A stretch of DNA of 64,000 nucleotides from JADJLQ01 sp031417835 (GCA_031417835.1 JANOWJ010000205.1:1-64000); one strand, 5' to 3'; positions 41,276 to 50,750 are shown, counted from the stretch's first letter. Numbers and translations are program-made. Notes: generated from the letters alone by a model not told the origin.

Positions 41276-43528
41276 ATGATCTATCGTTGTTGGCTTTTGA
41301 GTTTTTTCCTTGTCATCACTTTTACTAGTATCGCTCAAGTCGTGAAAGTACAAGGAGTAGTTAGAAACGCCTATTCCTATGCAAATATTGAAGGAGCTGA
41401 GGTTGAGTTTAAACGTGGCTCAGAACCTTCATATACTGTAGTTACTGATAGTCTGGGCAAGTTCACTATCGATCAGCTAGTCCCTGGGCGATATGAAGTG
41501 TTGGTGCAGGCCACCGGATTTCAAACCGAACGGCTCGCAAATCACTTGGTCGGAAGGACCAATATTCCGTTGACGGTAGAGTTAAAACCGATCCATTCGG
41601 ATATACCGGAGGTAGTGATCTCAGATCGTAAATCTGGAAGTTTTGTCCATCCATTATCCAATGCATTGGTCGTCACCCGGGAGGAAACCGAAAAACTTCC
41701 AGCTGGGTTTTTTGATCCTGCGCGATTATTTACTAATCAGGCAGGGGTGTCTTCTGCTAATGATGGCGCCAATCATCTTATCATCCGTGGCAATAATCCT
41801 CTTTTTGTAAAGTGGTCGTTACATGGTACAGAAATCCTCAATCCCAATCATCTCAGCAATGCCGGCACCTTCAGTGATCAGTCCAGTCCCAGCGGTGGTG
41901 GTGTAAATATGATCAGCGCATCTATATTGGACAATACTAATTTATTTAAAGGACCCTATGATGCTACTCGAGGCAATGCGCTCGCGGGAGTGCTCGATCT
42001 AAACCTTAGAAAAGGCAATGCAGATAAACTAACTACAGAAGCTCAGATCAGTTTGTTGGGCATGGAGTTAGGTTTGGAAGGTCCGTTGTCAAAAAAAGGG
42101 GCCTCTTTTTTGGCCCGCTATAGATATTCTACGGTCGGCTTGTTGAGTCTGTTAGGAGCCCAGTTTGGCGATGAAAATATTAATTATCAGGATGTAATGG
42201 TCCATGCAAGCTTCCCTACCTCCAAAAGAGAGTTGTCCTTTTTTCTATTCACCGGGAACAATATGAATGAATATAAAGGAAATCGGGACAGTGCTGCAAG
42301 AAAAATACAAAAAGAACAATATGATATCTTTTTTAAAGGGAATCAAACTATAGCGGGAATGCTCTATGAATATAAAACCAGTTCTAATAGCAGATGGCTG
42401 ACGGACTTTATATATACCCGCAATCATACTTCGCGCAATACGCAGTGGATTGATCGAGCTACTCTGAGCGATGGCAATGAGATAAACCTTCAAAAAATTA
42501 ATATTCACCCAAGACAGATTGTCACATTTAATCGAAGTAGTATCTGGACCACCGGGGCTCAAATTCAGATAAATCAAGATCGGCAAATCCTAGTGGAAAA
42601 CAACAATCCAGTTGTGGGTGGCACTGGCAAAATCAATTATTCCACCATTCAACCATACTCCAATGTTTCACTCGAAGTGAACAAATGGACCTTCCAAGGT
42701 GGATTGCACAGCATGATCACCAAAGGGGCGCACTCGATCGAGCCCAGAGCTCAGTTTTCGTATCGTGCCTCAGCCACAGGTTCCTTTCAGTTGATGTTAG
42801 GCAAATATTCTCAGGCATTCTCACTCCCTGCTATCGATGAGGTTTTTTTGATGCGTTCCTTACAAGGTCAATTGGGTTATTTACATCGGGTGAATAAGAC
42901 CAGTTGGAGTATAGCAGGCTACTATCAATATCACTATGGCATACCTGGTAGCGGTATTAGTTCCTTGGTCAATGAATCCCCAACTTCCGGATTTTTCATA
43001 CCTAAAGACGATACCAAAGGAAAAGTAATCGGAGTAGAATCTGAGGCTTCCGGTGTTTTGGGTGCATGGCGCTGGAATGGAAATCTTGCGCTATTTAATT
43101 CTCAATTTAAGGATACGGATGACGATACTTATTCTAGTCGATTTGATCAGCGGTATCTGTTCCATGGTAGCATCGGCCGAGAGTGGGAAAAATCCAAATC
43201 CAAATCTAGGAAAATGATAGGTTGGTATACGGCATTGCAAGCCGGGGGTGCATTGAGGGATACACCTATTGATTTTAATGGTACGGATGTAATCCTGCGA
43301 GCAAATGCATTGAATACGATTACCCGGCCCGGGCTCTATCGATTGGATATGAGAGTATATCGGCGAAAATTTTATAAGCACATCAATACCCTTTTAGCCC
43401 TTGATATTCAAAATCTGACGAGCCAAAAAAACTTTGCCTTTTCTTATTTTGATCAAGTGCAAAAATCAACCGTCATCAATTACCAATTGGGTATTCTCCC
43501 CAATCTTTCCTTCACTATTGAATACTAA
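41276..43528 (+). CDS. TonB-dependent outer-membrane receptor
   Basis: A 750-residue receptor; I use the ATG at 41276, directly before the signal peptide (SFFLVITFTSIAQ). After it comes a carboxypeptidase-regulatory-like beta-sandwich (VQGVVRNAYSYANIEGAEVE), a plug domain (FTNQAGVSSANDGANHLIIR) and a beta-barrel with C-terminal aromatic ending (LSFTIEY). No SusD partner is nearby, so this is a siderophore-, metal- or vitamin-type importer more likely than a glycan system; the ligand is not identified. TMEM220-like gene follows 2 bp later. Confidence 0.88.
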   Translation: MIYRCWLLSFFLVITFTSIAQVVKVQGVVRNAYSYANIEGAEVEFKRGSEPSYTVVTDSLGKFTIDQLVPGRYEVLVQATGFQTERLANHLVGRTNIPLTVELKPIHSDIPEVVISDRKSGSFVHPLSNALVVTREETEKLPAGFFDPARLFTNQAGVSSANDGANHLIIRGNNPLFVKWSLHGTEILNPNHLSNAGTFSDQSSPSGGGVNMISASILDNTNLFKGPYDATRGNALAGVLDLNLRKGNADKLTTEAQISLLGMELGLEGPLSKKGASFLARYRYSTVGLLSLLGAQFGDENINYQDVMVHASFPTSKRELSFFLFTGNNMNEYKGNRDSAARKIQKEQYDIFFKGNQTIAGMLYEYKTSSNSRWLTDFIYTRNHTSRNTQWIDRATLSDGNEINLQKINIHPRQIVTFNRSSIWTTGAQIQINQDRQILVENNNPVVGGTGKINYSTIQPYSNVSLEVNKWTFQGGLHSMITKGAHSIEPRAQFSYRASATGSFQLMLGKYSQAFSLPAIDEVFLMRSLQGQLGYLHRVNKTSWSIAGYYQYHYGIPGSGISSLVNESPTSGFFIPKDDTKGKVIGVESEASGVLGAWRWNGNLALFNSQFKDTDDDTYSSRFDQRYLFHGSIGREWEKSKSKSRKMIGWYTALQAGGALRDTPIDFNGTDVILRANALNTITRPGLYRLDMRVYRRKFYKHINTLLALDIQNLTSQKNFAFSYFDQVQKSTVINYQLGILPNLSFTIEY

Positions 43529-43530
43529 TT

Positions 43531-43893
43531 ATGAAATACCTATACCTGGTTCTTTGTCTGATCTTTATCTCGTTTGCAGCGGTACAATACAATGATCCTG
43601 ATCCATGGATCTGGGCACCGTATTACTTGTGCATAGCTTTAGTTTGTTTTTTTAGATATAAGGATCTGGTACAATCGTGGCTGGTCATCGCTATGCTTGG
43701 ACTCACAGTCGCTTGGGCAGCATCGTATATCCCTGATGTCATCTCCTGGTGGAAAGAAGGGATGCCGGGTATAGCGAGTAGTATGAAAGCAGAGTCCCCA
43801 TATATAGAAAACATGCGGGAGTTTTTGGGATTGGTCGTAAGCTTGCTCACTTTGATTCCAGTTTATTTACATCAAAAACGGCTTAGAAAATAA
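43531..43893 (+). CDS. TMEM220-like membrane protein
   Basis: A 120-residue protein with four likely membrane segments. The motif AAVQYNDPDPWIWAPYY near residue 17 is characteristic of the TMEM220 family, and an EFLGLVVSLLTL helix closes it. The function of the family is unknown in both bacteria and animals. It begins 2 bp after the TonB receptor gene and must share its transcript. Confidence 0.85.
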   Translation: MKYLYLVLCLIFISFAAVQYNDPDPWIWAPYYLCIALVCFFRYKDLVQSWLVIAMLGLTVAWAASYIPDVISWWKEGMPGIASSMKAESPYIENMREFLGLVVSLLTLIPVYLHQKRLRK

Positions 43894-44246
43894 ATCCAAG
43901 AAATTCGATTGGACTGGAATTTCTGCTCTCCAGGTCTGACGCTTTCGGTCAGACTCCAATCGAAGCATAGAAGCTGACGAAGTAATTGCGCACCAATTCC
44001 TTCGTGAGAGTTAATCTCTCTAATGATGTCATGCAACGTATTTTAGGCATCGAAAGTTAGGCTTCAACAATAAACATTCCACCCCCTGACCCGTCCTAAG
44101 GGGGAAAGCTCGTATCTGATAGCAGTTCATCAAACTTAAACTTATACTTCTTCGGTTTGGCTTTTGGCAAAAATAATACGCCCTGAAAGGGCACCATTTC
44201 CGTTTAAGAAAGTTTTCAGTTTTTTAAGTGCAATGTGGTTTGATTT
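43894..44246. repeat. Intergenic region with three hairpin-type repeats
   Basis: No gene seen. Hairpins: GTCTGAC/GTCAGAC (43934-43954), CCCCCT/AGGGGG (44082-44104) and GCCCT/AGGGC around GAA (44180-44192). The last two match small motifs that recur between genes of Bacteroidota. The first may serve as terminator for the TonB receptor operon. Confidence 0.55.
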
Positions 44247-45521
44247 TTAAACGACTTGTGTGATCATTTGTATGAGTTCTGAATAAACAGGTTCCGATTG
44301 CATCTGAAGTGCAATCTGCTCAGCATTGATTTTATATTCTCTGGACGCTAAGGCCTCTAAGATGGCTGTTTCTAACGAGGCAGAAGTCAGTTTAAAGATA
44401 GGTATTCCTTTAGGTCCCAATTTTTTCTGATGTATGGTATCTGCCCAAAAAAATTGATCGAGAATATGAGGTATCACGATGCTCACACATCCGTATTTGA
44501 TACTTAAATGCGTCGTGCCAGTACCCCCATGATGGATGACAAGATAGATTCTGGGCAAAATTAATTTATATGGGATATATTCTACAAATCGAATATGATC
44601 TGGATAAGCACCTGTCGCATTAAACCCACCTGAAGCGGTATTAAAAATAACTGCCCAAGCATGTTTTTGTGCGAGCTGCAAAATCATCTGCGTAAAATGT
44701 TCAGGTTTATCATTGGTCATACTGCCAAAACTTACCATAATAATTTTATCAAAACGAGCCAAAAATTGTTTGAGATCGTCCGACATGTTCCATTCTGTAG
44801 GTGGTTCTCTTTCTAAATACCCGGTGATCTGTACATGATCTCCCCATACATCAGGTTTAGTAAAAATATGTTTTGAAATAGGGTACCAAGAAGGTAATGT
44901 GTGCAGAAAATGGTGTTTAAGTTTTTTATTCGAGACGGACTTGTATAAAGTGCTTAATGGAAATCGTTGTCCTATTTTCTGTATTTGATTTATTTTAAGT
45001 GCATTCATAATGGTATAGCTGAGAAGATTCATCCGAGGTCCTCGATCTCCGGTGCCACGCATCGTCAGAAAATGATGCGCTTTATCGGCGTGGACGATAA
45101 ATGGAAAGGATAAAACCTGGATAGCCTGCTTTGGATGAAAATAACTCCAGTACATCGAAAAATAACACAACGCATTAAAGATGACTTTATCTGGCTTGAA
45201 TTGCTCGATCATTGCGCGCTCATGAACTGCAGTGGCGCGAATTGCCTTTTTCAAAGCATTGATTACATGCCAATAAGCCATTAATCTTTGTACGAAAGAT
45301 CCCGATCCGGCTAAAATCTTTTTGCACGATTCAGTTTGAGCAATGTTTAAAAATTCTGCTGAAAATGGTTGCGAGATCAATCCGAGAGCTTTAGTGTCTT
45401 TTTCAAACTGTGCTGGAAATACACCCATGACTTCGTGATCATGCTTTTTTAGCATTTGACCTAAAGCCAAAAATGGTTCGATATCCCCTCTGGATCCTAA
45501 AGCGATCAATAAGACTTTCAT
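44247..45521 (-). CDS. GT1-family glycosyltransferase, copy 2 of tandem pair
   Basis: A 424-residue GT-B enzyme. The N-terminus is typical (LLIALGSRGDIEPFLALGQM), and the nucleotide-sugar binding signature is clear: FVEYIPY, then HHGGTGTTHLSIKYG and IPHILDQFFWAD. It resembles UGT/sterol and macrolide glucosyltransferases; acceptor unknown. It is a diverged duplicate of the preceding gene, 27 bp apart, and both lie downstream of nadB on one apparent transcript. Confidence 0.9.
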   Translation of the reverse strand: MKVLLIALGSRGDIEPFLALGQMLKKHDHEVMGVFPAQFEKDTKALGLISQPFSAEFLNIAQTESCKKILAGSGSFVQRLMAYWHVINALKKAIRATAVHERAMIEQFKPDKVIFNALCYFSMYWSYFHPKQAIQVLSFPFIVHADKAHHFLTMRGTGDRGPRMNLLSYTIMNALKINQIQKIGQRFPLSTLYKSVSNKKLKHHFLHTLPSWYPISKHIFTKPDVWGDHVQITGYLEREPPTEWNMSDDLKQFLARFDKIIMVSFGSMTNDKPEHFTQMILQLAQKHAWAVIFNTASGGFNATGAYPDHIRFVEYIPYKLILPRIYLVIHHGGTGTTHLSIKYGCVSIVIPHILDQFFWADTIHQKKLGPKGIPIFKLTSASLETAILEALASREYKINAEQIALQMQSEPVYSELIQMITQVV

Positions 45522-45548
45522 GAAAACAATGGTTTCATACTATAATTT

Positions 45549-46811
45549 TTATTCAAAATACGATAAGATGTCCTCCGGATCCGACTCCTGCGCCATTTGA
45601 AGAATCATACGCTCTGCATTGACTTTATACTTTTTATTGTGAAGTGCATCCAAGAAGGTAGATTCAAAAAGAGTCCTGGATAATTTTGAAATATGAATTG
45701 GTTTGGGTCCCAATTCTTTTTGAAAGATCAACTCACCCCAATACAACTGATCTAAAATATGAGGAATAACAATACTCACACACCCGTATTTTACACCTGA
45801 ATGCGTAGAACCTACGCCACCATGATGGACCATGGCATACATCTTTGGCAATACAGACTCATATGGAATAAAATTTACAAACAAGACATGCTCCGGATGC
45901 GGTTGCACCAATTGTAAGCCGCCCATGCCCGTACTGATGATAGCTGCTATCTGGTGAGTAGCCAGCACATCAAGGATCGTCTGAGTATAGTGTAGCGGTC
46001 GATTATTCACCATACTTCCAAAACTAATCAAAACTATATTCTGATGACTGCTTATAAATTGTTTGATCTGGTCCGTCAGACTAGCGGAGCTACGACATTG
46101 CAGTTCCCGATGACCAATGATCTGAATATTACTTTGCCATTCTTTCGGTTTTTCAAACAAAGAGGGGGAGATACAATACCTGGCAGGCATCTTGTGCAGC
46201 AAATGGTGTTTAATCTTTTTTATAGTCAGAGAAGAGTCATTATGAATACCTAATTTTTTACAACTTTTATAGATTTGTTCGGCTTTGAAATGATGCATCA
46301 GTCCAAAACTAAGTCGGTTTAAAATGACTCCCCTATCCTTCGATCCCCTGGGTGTCATGTAGGAATGGTCATCTACCGAATGCATTGAAAAAGGATAAAT
46401 GGGTACCATAATCGCTTTCACATCATAAGCGATGCTCCAACCTACCGTGTAATCACACAAAGGATGAAAAATGATTTTATCCGGTCTGAATTCTTCTAAA
46501 ATTTTCTTTTCGCTTTGCCATAAAGGCAGTAAAGTAGCTTTCAATGCATTCAATAAGGTCCAATAGGCTCTGATCCGTTTAAAAAGATGCCCGGTACCAC
46601 TCGTGATCAATGTACTCGCGTCTGATCTGGATAATGATAATAGGTCTATAGGAATTCCTTTGAAAGGCAAACCGGCATCTTCGGTCGCAGCCCTGAACTG
46701 CTCTGGAAATGCGCAACACACCTCGTAATGGGCATTTTGGAATTGCTGGGCTATCGCCAAAAAAGGCTCTATATCACCTCGCGTCCCAATAGAAATCAAT
46801 AAGATTTTCAC
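45549..46811 (-). CDS. GT1-family glycosyltransferase, copy 1 of tandem pair
   Basis: A 420-residue GT-B enzyme with the same blocks as its neighbour: LLISIGTRGDIEPFLAIAQQ, FVNFIPYESVLPKMYAMVHH, GGVGSTHSGVKYG and IPHILDQLYWGE. The two copies have clearly diverged, suggesting different acceptors or donors. Its start overlaps the end of nadB by 4 bp (ATGA), an unusual coupling of a glycosyltransferase to NAD synthesis. Confidence 0.9.
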   Translation of the reverse strand: MKILLISIGTRGDIEPFLAIAQQFQNAHYEVCCAFPEQFRAATEDAGLPFKGIPIDLLSLSRSDASTLITSGTGHLFKRIRAYWTLLNALKATLLPLWQSEKKILEEFRPDKIIFHPLCDYTVGWSIAYDVKAIMVPIYPFSMHSVDDHSYMTPRGSKDRGVILNRLSFGLMHHFKAEQIYKSCKKLGIHNDSSLTIKKIKHHLLHKMPARYCISPSLFEKPKEWQSNIQIIGHRELQCRSSASLTDQIKQFISSHQNIVLISFGSMVNNRPLHYTQTILDVLATHQIAAIISTGMGGLQLVQPHPEHVLFVNFIPYESVLPKMYAMVHHGGVGSTHSGVKYGCVSIVIPHILDQLYWGELIFQKELGPKPIHISKLSRTLFESTFLDALHNKKYKVNAERMILQMAQESDPEDILSYFE

Positions 46812-48412
46812 AATAAGGTATTCTCCAAAAAACCTTGCTCCTCTGGGAAATCAGTGGTATAATGTAAGCCTCGACTTTCTTTGCGTAATGCTGCAGACCG
46901 CGTGATCAGATACCCGATAGAAATCAAATTACGGAGTTCGCATAATTGAGGTGAAAGCACTGTAGTATTGTATAGATCTTCGGTCTCTGTATAGATCAGA
47001 TGCAGTCTGTCCATAGCTCGTTTAAGACGGACATTAGACCGCACTATACCGACATAGCTGCTCATGATCTCTTTGAGTTCTTTCCAGCTTTGAGTGATCA
47101 ATACCATCTCTTTTGGTTCGGTGGTACCACTGTCATTCCATTCCGGCAGTCCGGTGGTATAATCAATAGCATCGATGGTGTCGACCAGATGGTGCGCTAT
47201 TCTTTTAGCATAAACCAAGGCCTCTAAAAGTGAATTGGAAGCAAGCCGATTAGCTCCATGCAGACCGGTGCTGCTGCATTCCCCTACCGCATAGAGTTGA
47301 TTGATCGTAGACTGACCTGTTTGATTGACTTCTATACCCCCACACATATAGTGGCAGGCTGGTACTACCGGGATCATGGATTTAAAAGGATCTATGCCGA
47401 TGGAGACACATTTATCATATATGGTAGGGAAATGGGCCATGAAGGCTTCATGGTCCAGATGGCGGCAATCAAGGTATACAAAATCATCCCCTCTGATCTT
47501 CAATTCATTATCTATCGCTCTGGCTACGATATCTCTGGGGGCCAACGATTTTCGAGGATCATATTTATGCATGAACTCCAGACCATCCTTAGTCTTTAAT
47601 ATACCGCCAAAACCGCGTACCGCTTCAGATACCAAAAAGTCAGGGTTTTCTCCGGCTGGATTATATAACGCAGTAGGGTGAAATTGAACAAATTCCATGT
47701 TCTCCACTCTTCCTTTAGCCCTGTAGACCATCGCTACCCCATCACCTGTCGCGATCTGTGGGTTAGTAGTATTTCTATAGATCTGGCCGGCTCCTCCAGT
47801 TGCGAGGATGGTGATCCGGGCAAGCCAAGTCTCTATCTCATTGGTAGATTTATTGAGCACGTAAGCACCATAACATTCTATGTTGGGGGACACGCGAGTG
47901 AGAGAATAACCCAAATGATGCTGAGTAAGCAGGTTGATCGCGTAATAGTGCTCTTTGACAGTGATATTGGGATAGGTCTTTACTTTTTCGATGAGTGCAC
48001 GTTGCATCTCAGCACCGCTGAGATCTTTATAATGTAATATTCTATTTACGCTGTGACCACCTTCCTTACCTAGGTCATAGTCGAGATCGGATTTTGTCTT
48101 GTCAAATCGAGTGCCCCAGTCGATGATTTCTTGCACTCTTGCCGGGCCTTCAGTCACTACATTATACACTGCATTTCTATTGCACAGACCATCCCCTGCA
48201 TCGAGTGTATCTTCGATATGTTTATCAAAATTGTCTTGAGTTTCATCCCACACCGCAGCTATGCCGCCTTGTGCGTAGCGGGTATTGCTCTCGAATTGAA
48301 TGGTCTTGGTCAATATCGTAATGTCAAGGTCCGGCCTTTGCATAGCTATCTGTATAGCAGCTGACATACCAGCTACACCGGAGCCAATGATCAATACATC
48401 AGTCTTTTTCAC
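46808..48412 (-). CDS. nadB: L-aspartate oxidase
   Basis: A 534-residue FAD enzyme that oxidises L-aspartate to iminoaspartate, first step of de novo NAD synthesis. Motifs: GSGVAGMSAAIQIA (FAD), TRYAQGGIAAVWDE, GGAGQIYRNTTNPQIATGDG, EFVQFHPTAL and GANRLASNSLLEALVYA. The start is GTG at 48412, fixed by the FAD fold. A TATTTTTG box lies only 5 nt upstream, implying a nearly leaderless mRNA. No nadA or nadC is in the window. Confidence 0.95.
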   Translation of the reverse strand: MKKTDVLIIGSGVAGMSAAIQIAMQRPDLDITILTKTIQFESNTRYAQGGIAAVWDETQDNFDKHIEDTLDAGDGLCNRNAVYNVVTEGPARVQEIIDWGTRFDKTKSDLDYDLGKEGGHSVNRILHYKDLSGAEMQRALIEKVKTYPNITVKEHYYAINLLTQHHLGYSLTRVSPNIECYGAYVLNKSTNEIETWLARITILATGGAGQIYRNTTNPQIATGDGVAMVYRAKGRVENMEFVQFHPTALYNPAGENPDFLVSEAVRGFGGILKTKDGLEFMHKYDPRKSLAPRDIVARAIDNELKIRGDDFVYLDCRHLDHEAFMAHFPTIYDKCVSIGIDPFKSMIPVVPACHYMCGGIEVNQTGQSTINQLYAVGECSSTGLHGANRLASNSLLEALVYAKRIAHHLVDTIDAIDYTTGLPEWNDSGTTEPKEMVLITQSWKELKEIMSSYVGIVRSNVRLKRAMDRLHLIYTETEDLYNTTVLSPQLCELRNLISIGYLITRSAALRKESRGLHYTTDFPEEQGFLENTLL

Positions 48413-48417
48413 TGGGA

Positions 48418-48425
48418 CAAAAATA
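48418..48425 (-). promoter_or_regulatory. -7 box directly before nadB
   Basis: Reverse strand TATTTTTG matches TAnnTTTG; the GTG start follows after 5 nt. Confidence 0.45.
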
Positions 48426-48461
48426 GGTTAATTGCAAACGTAGACATGGGTAAAAATGGAC

Positions 48462-49340
48462 TTATTTATGCGCGGGTGTAATCAAATTTAATAGTGCCGC
48501 TTCTGAAAAGTGGATTGTATGATCCAGTTCAGCATGTTTGGCTTGAATGGATTCGCCAAAAAATACACTTGCTCTGCTATCAAAATCGTTTTCTGAATCT
48601 GTCGTGAAAAACCGATAATTGCTGTTTCGATCGATTCGAGCCTCCATTTCAGGATGGCGATGCAGATAATCTAGAAGACTATGGGCTATGATTGGACCCT
48701 GACTCAGGATATTGACCTCTGGCCAATACGCTTTAATCTTTTGAGTGAGCAACGGATAATGGGTACAAGCCAATAATACGGTATCAATATTGGGCGATTG
48801 CGCTCTTAATTGATCGATATACTTATAGATATAATAATCCGCTCCGGCATTTTCATACTCATTGTTTTCAATCATCGGCACCCACATGGGGCAAGACTGC
48901 TGGTACACCTTCAACTCAGGCGACGAGCGATGGATCTCTATCAAATAGGACTCTGACACCACTGTACCTGTCGTAGCTAAGATCCCCACTTCTCCTGTAG
49001 TGGTATACTGTCGGATGACTTCAGCAGTAGGCCGTATCACCCCCAATACTCGTCGATCCGGTGCCAGGTAAGGCAATGCATGATGTTGGATATTTTTTAA
49101 TGCTTTGGCTGAAGCCGTATTGCAAGCTAAGATCACTATCGGGCAGCCTTGTTGAAAAAACCATTGCACACACTCCAACGTATATTGATATATGGTATCA
49201 AAAGATCGCTGACCATATGGTGCACGGGCATTGTCACCTAGGTAGATGTAGTCGTATTGAGGCAGTTTTTGGATGATCTCCTTCAAGATCGTGAGGCCAC
49301 CATACCCCGAATCAAAAACGCCTATTGGGCCTGTAGTCAT
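48462..49340 (-). CDS. murI: Glutamate racemase
   Basis: A 292-residue enzyme that makes D-glutamate for peptidoglycan. Motifs: GVFDSGYGGLTIL (first catalytic Asp), YLGDNARAPYG, LACNTASA with the first catalytic Cys, and LLACTHYPLL with the second Cys and His. Length is typical. It is the first gene of a reverse-strand series with nadB and the two glycosyltransferases; the 49-bp gap before nadB holds a separate promoter box. Confidence 0.95.
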   Translation of the reverse strand: MTTGPIGVFDSGYGGLTILKEIIQKLPQYDYIYLGDNARAPYGQRSFDTIYQYTLECVQWFFQQGCPIVILACNTASAKALKNIQHHALPYLAPDRRVLGVIRPTAEVIRQYTTTGEVGILATTGTVVSESYLIEIHRSSPELKVYQQSCPMWVPMIENNEYENAGADYYIYKYIDQLRAQSPNIDTVLLACTHYPLLTQKIKAYWPEVNILSQGPIIAHSLLDYLHRHPEMEARIDRNSNYRFFTTDSENDFDSRASVFFGESIQAKHAELDHTIHFSEAALLNLITPAHK

Positions 49341-49347
49341 ACGGTGG

Positions 49348-49355
49348 CAAAGTTA
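49348..49355 (-). promoter_or_regulatory. -7 box directly before murI
   Basis: Reverse strand TAACTTTG matches TAnnTTTG and ends 7 nt before the murI ATG at 49340. Confidence 0.45.
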
Positions 49356-49433
49356 AAGAAAGGACGGAGATTATATTAGTTATTTTTTTAATATGTTTGG
49401 TGATATTGCAAGGTCCCCATAAGATAATGATAT

Positions 49434-49606
49434 TTATCTCAAATATATTGACTTGCGATGACCAGCATCAAGTATTATAACCTTTAAGAGAGTATCATTT
49501 ATGTCATAGATTATTCTAAAATTACCAACACGTAACCTCTAGCCTATTCGGTTTTGTAACTTTTTGTAACCTACATGTCGAGGATTGATTTCGAGGTTTA
49601 AAATGG
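49434..49606 (-). pseudogene. RelE/ParE-type toxin, nonsense-mutated remnant
   Basis: The reverse strand reads ILNLEINPRHVGYKKLQNRI, then an in-frame TAG where Tyr is expected, then RLRVGNFRIIYDINDTLLKV, then DAGHRK and a stop at 49434-49436. This is the C-terminal two thirds of a RelE/ParE toxin, including the R-x-R-x-G-x-(F/Y)-R-I-I-Y strand and final GHR. The N-terminus is replaced by a piece of another gene, and no antitoxin is nearby. Confidence 0.8.
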
Positions 49607-49615
49607 CAGATTTGC

Positions 49616-49805
49616 CTAGCTTGCAAAAAGGCAGACCCAGTAATCCTCTCCTTCAGACCATTGCGGATAAACAAATCCATACCCCTGACCGTCCTTAGCA
49701 TAAAAAAAGATTGTACCAGCACTCCATGTTGCTGACAAGCGGCTATAAACAAGCGTGATTTGGTAATAAGAACCACATCATCATCTTGAGCATGAGTGAT
49801 GTATA
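49616..49805 (-). pseudogene. Alpha/beta hydrolase C-terminal remnant
   Basis: The reverse strand reads ITHAQDDDVVLITKSRLFIA, CQQHGVLVQSFF, then after a one-base loss in a T-run (7 against 8 in the intact paralog) YAKDGQGYGFVYPQW. It matches the end of the intact esterase at 50827-51807 (ITHAQDDNVV...CQQYGVPMQSFFYAKGGHGYG). The catalytic His of HGYG is Gln here. Everything upstream of the catalytic Asp region is missing. Confidence 0.8.
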
Positions 49806-49951
49806 ACTACGTAATAGTACAAGCTGATCTTCTTTATGGTGGTTATCTCCATAAATCCATTATCAATGTAGGAATAATGTAATAAATTCCAGTAAATATG
49901 TAATACTAAAAGTACGAATCGCAATCAGCTTTGCAGAATCAATTAGATAAA

Positions 49952-50099
49952 ATGAATACTATGTTCCATCATGCAAAAGAATTACAATTCAACAGAAGAG
50001 TTCCCAAGCCTGATGTACGTTTTGCAAAGCGAGCAAAATATAACTACTAAGCCTACTCAGGCCAAAAAAGCAAAAAATAAAAAAATAGAACGTAAATAA
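49952..50099 (+). pseudogene. Manganese catalase remnant, internally deleted
   Basis: From the ATG at 49952 (or 49961) the frame reads MFHHAKELQFNRRVPKPDVR, the standard N-terminus of Mn-catalases, then stops at once. The next frame holds a Lys-rich tail (TTKPTQAKKAKNKKIERK, stop 50097-50099) of the kind that ends these enzymes. The roughly 230-residue catalytic middle is gone. It sits 23 bp before the YciE/F gene, a frequent neighbour of Mn-catalase in stress gene clusters. Confidence 0.7.
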
Positions 50100-50122
50100 T
50101 CTAATCACAAAAAGATAATAAA

Positions 50123-50701
50123 ATGGAAAACAAAACAGCAAATCAAGAAAGCCAGACAAATGGCTCACACAAAAAAGCACCCAAGAAGAGCACCATGCAA
50201 TCTTCACAGCTCATGAAATTATTTGAAGATGAGTTGAAAGACATTTATTGGGCAGAAAAGGCTTTGACCAATGCTATCCCAAAAATGATTAAAAAGGCTA
50301 CCTCCGAAGAACTGATTGAAGCATTGACAATTCATCTTGCTGAAACGGAGGAGCATGTAAGCCGTATTGAAGATGTGTTTGTAACAATTGGCAAAAAAGC
50401 CGAAGCTGTAAAATGTGAAGCTATGATGGGCTTAATAAAAGAAGCAGAAGACATCATGGAAGAGTGTGAAGGAGGCTCAATGTGTGACGCAGGAATTATC
50501 TCAGCAGCACAAAAAGCAGAGCATTATGAAATAGCCACTTACGGAACACTGCGCCAGTTTGCAGAAACTTTGGGGTTGTCAGAAGCTGTAAAATTGCTTG
50601 AAACTACACTGCATGAGGAAAAGGCAGCTGACGCAAAATTGACAAAGGTGGCTGTTTCAGCCATAAATGTAGAAGCAGCAGAACTGCAAGAAACCAAATA
50701 A
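50123..50701 (+). CDS. YciE/YciF ferritin-like protein (DUF892)
   Basis: A 192-residue four-helix protein. After a Lys/Ser-rich leader of ~28 residues it shows LFEDELKDIYWAEKALTNAI, HLAETEEHVSRIEDVF, KAEHYEIATYGTLRQFAETL and LHEEKAADAKLT: Glu and His positions of a ferritin-like di-metal site. The family responds to osmotic and oxidative stress; biochemical role uncertain. It follows the Mn-catalase remnant, consistent with a former stress operon. A hairpin terminator lies at 50721-50750. Confidence 0.92.
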   Translation: MENKTANQESQTNGSHKKAPKKSTMQSSQLMKLFEDELKDIYWAEKALTNAIPKMIKKATSEELIEALTIHLAETEEHVSRIEDVFVTIGKKAEAVKCEAMMGLIKEAEDIMEECEGGSMCDAGIISAAQKAEHYEIATYGTLRQFAETLGLSEAVKLLETTLHEEKAADAKLTKVAVSAINVEAAELQETK

Positions 50702-50720
50702 TAGTTATATATAATTGAGG

Positions 50721-50750
50721 AGTGCAGTGAACATTGTTTGCTGCACTTTT
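50721..50750 (+). terminator. Rho-independent terminator after YciE/F gene
   Basis: AGTGCAG (50721-50727) pairs with CTGCACT (50741-50747) and is followed by TTT, 20 bp after the stop codon. Confidence 0.7.

Noticed and set aside
41276..43893. SusC/SusD polysaccharide utilisation locus
   Set aside because: The TonB receptor has no SusD partner, and the rhamnosidase lies 9 kb away with other genes between.
49616..50099. Frameshifts as mere sequencing errors
   Set aside because: Homopolymer length could explain single shifts, but the remnants also lack whole domains or catalytic residues.
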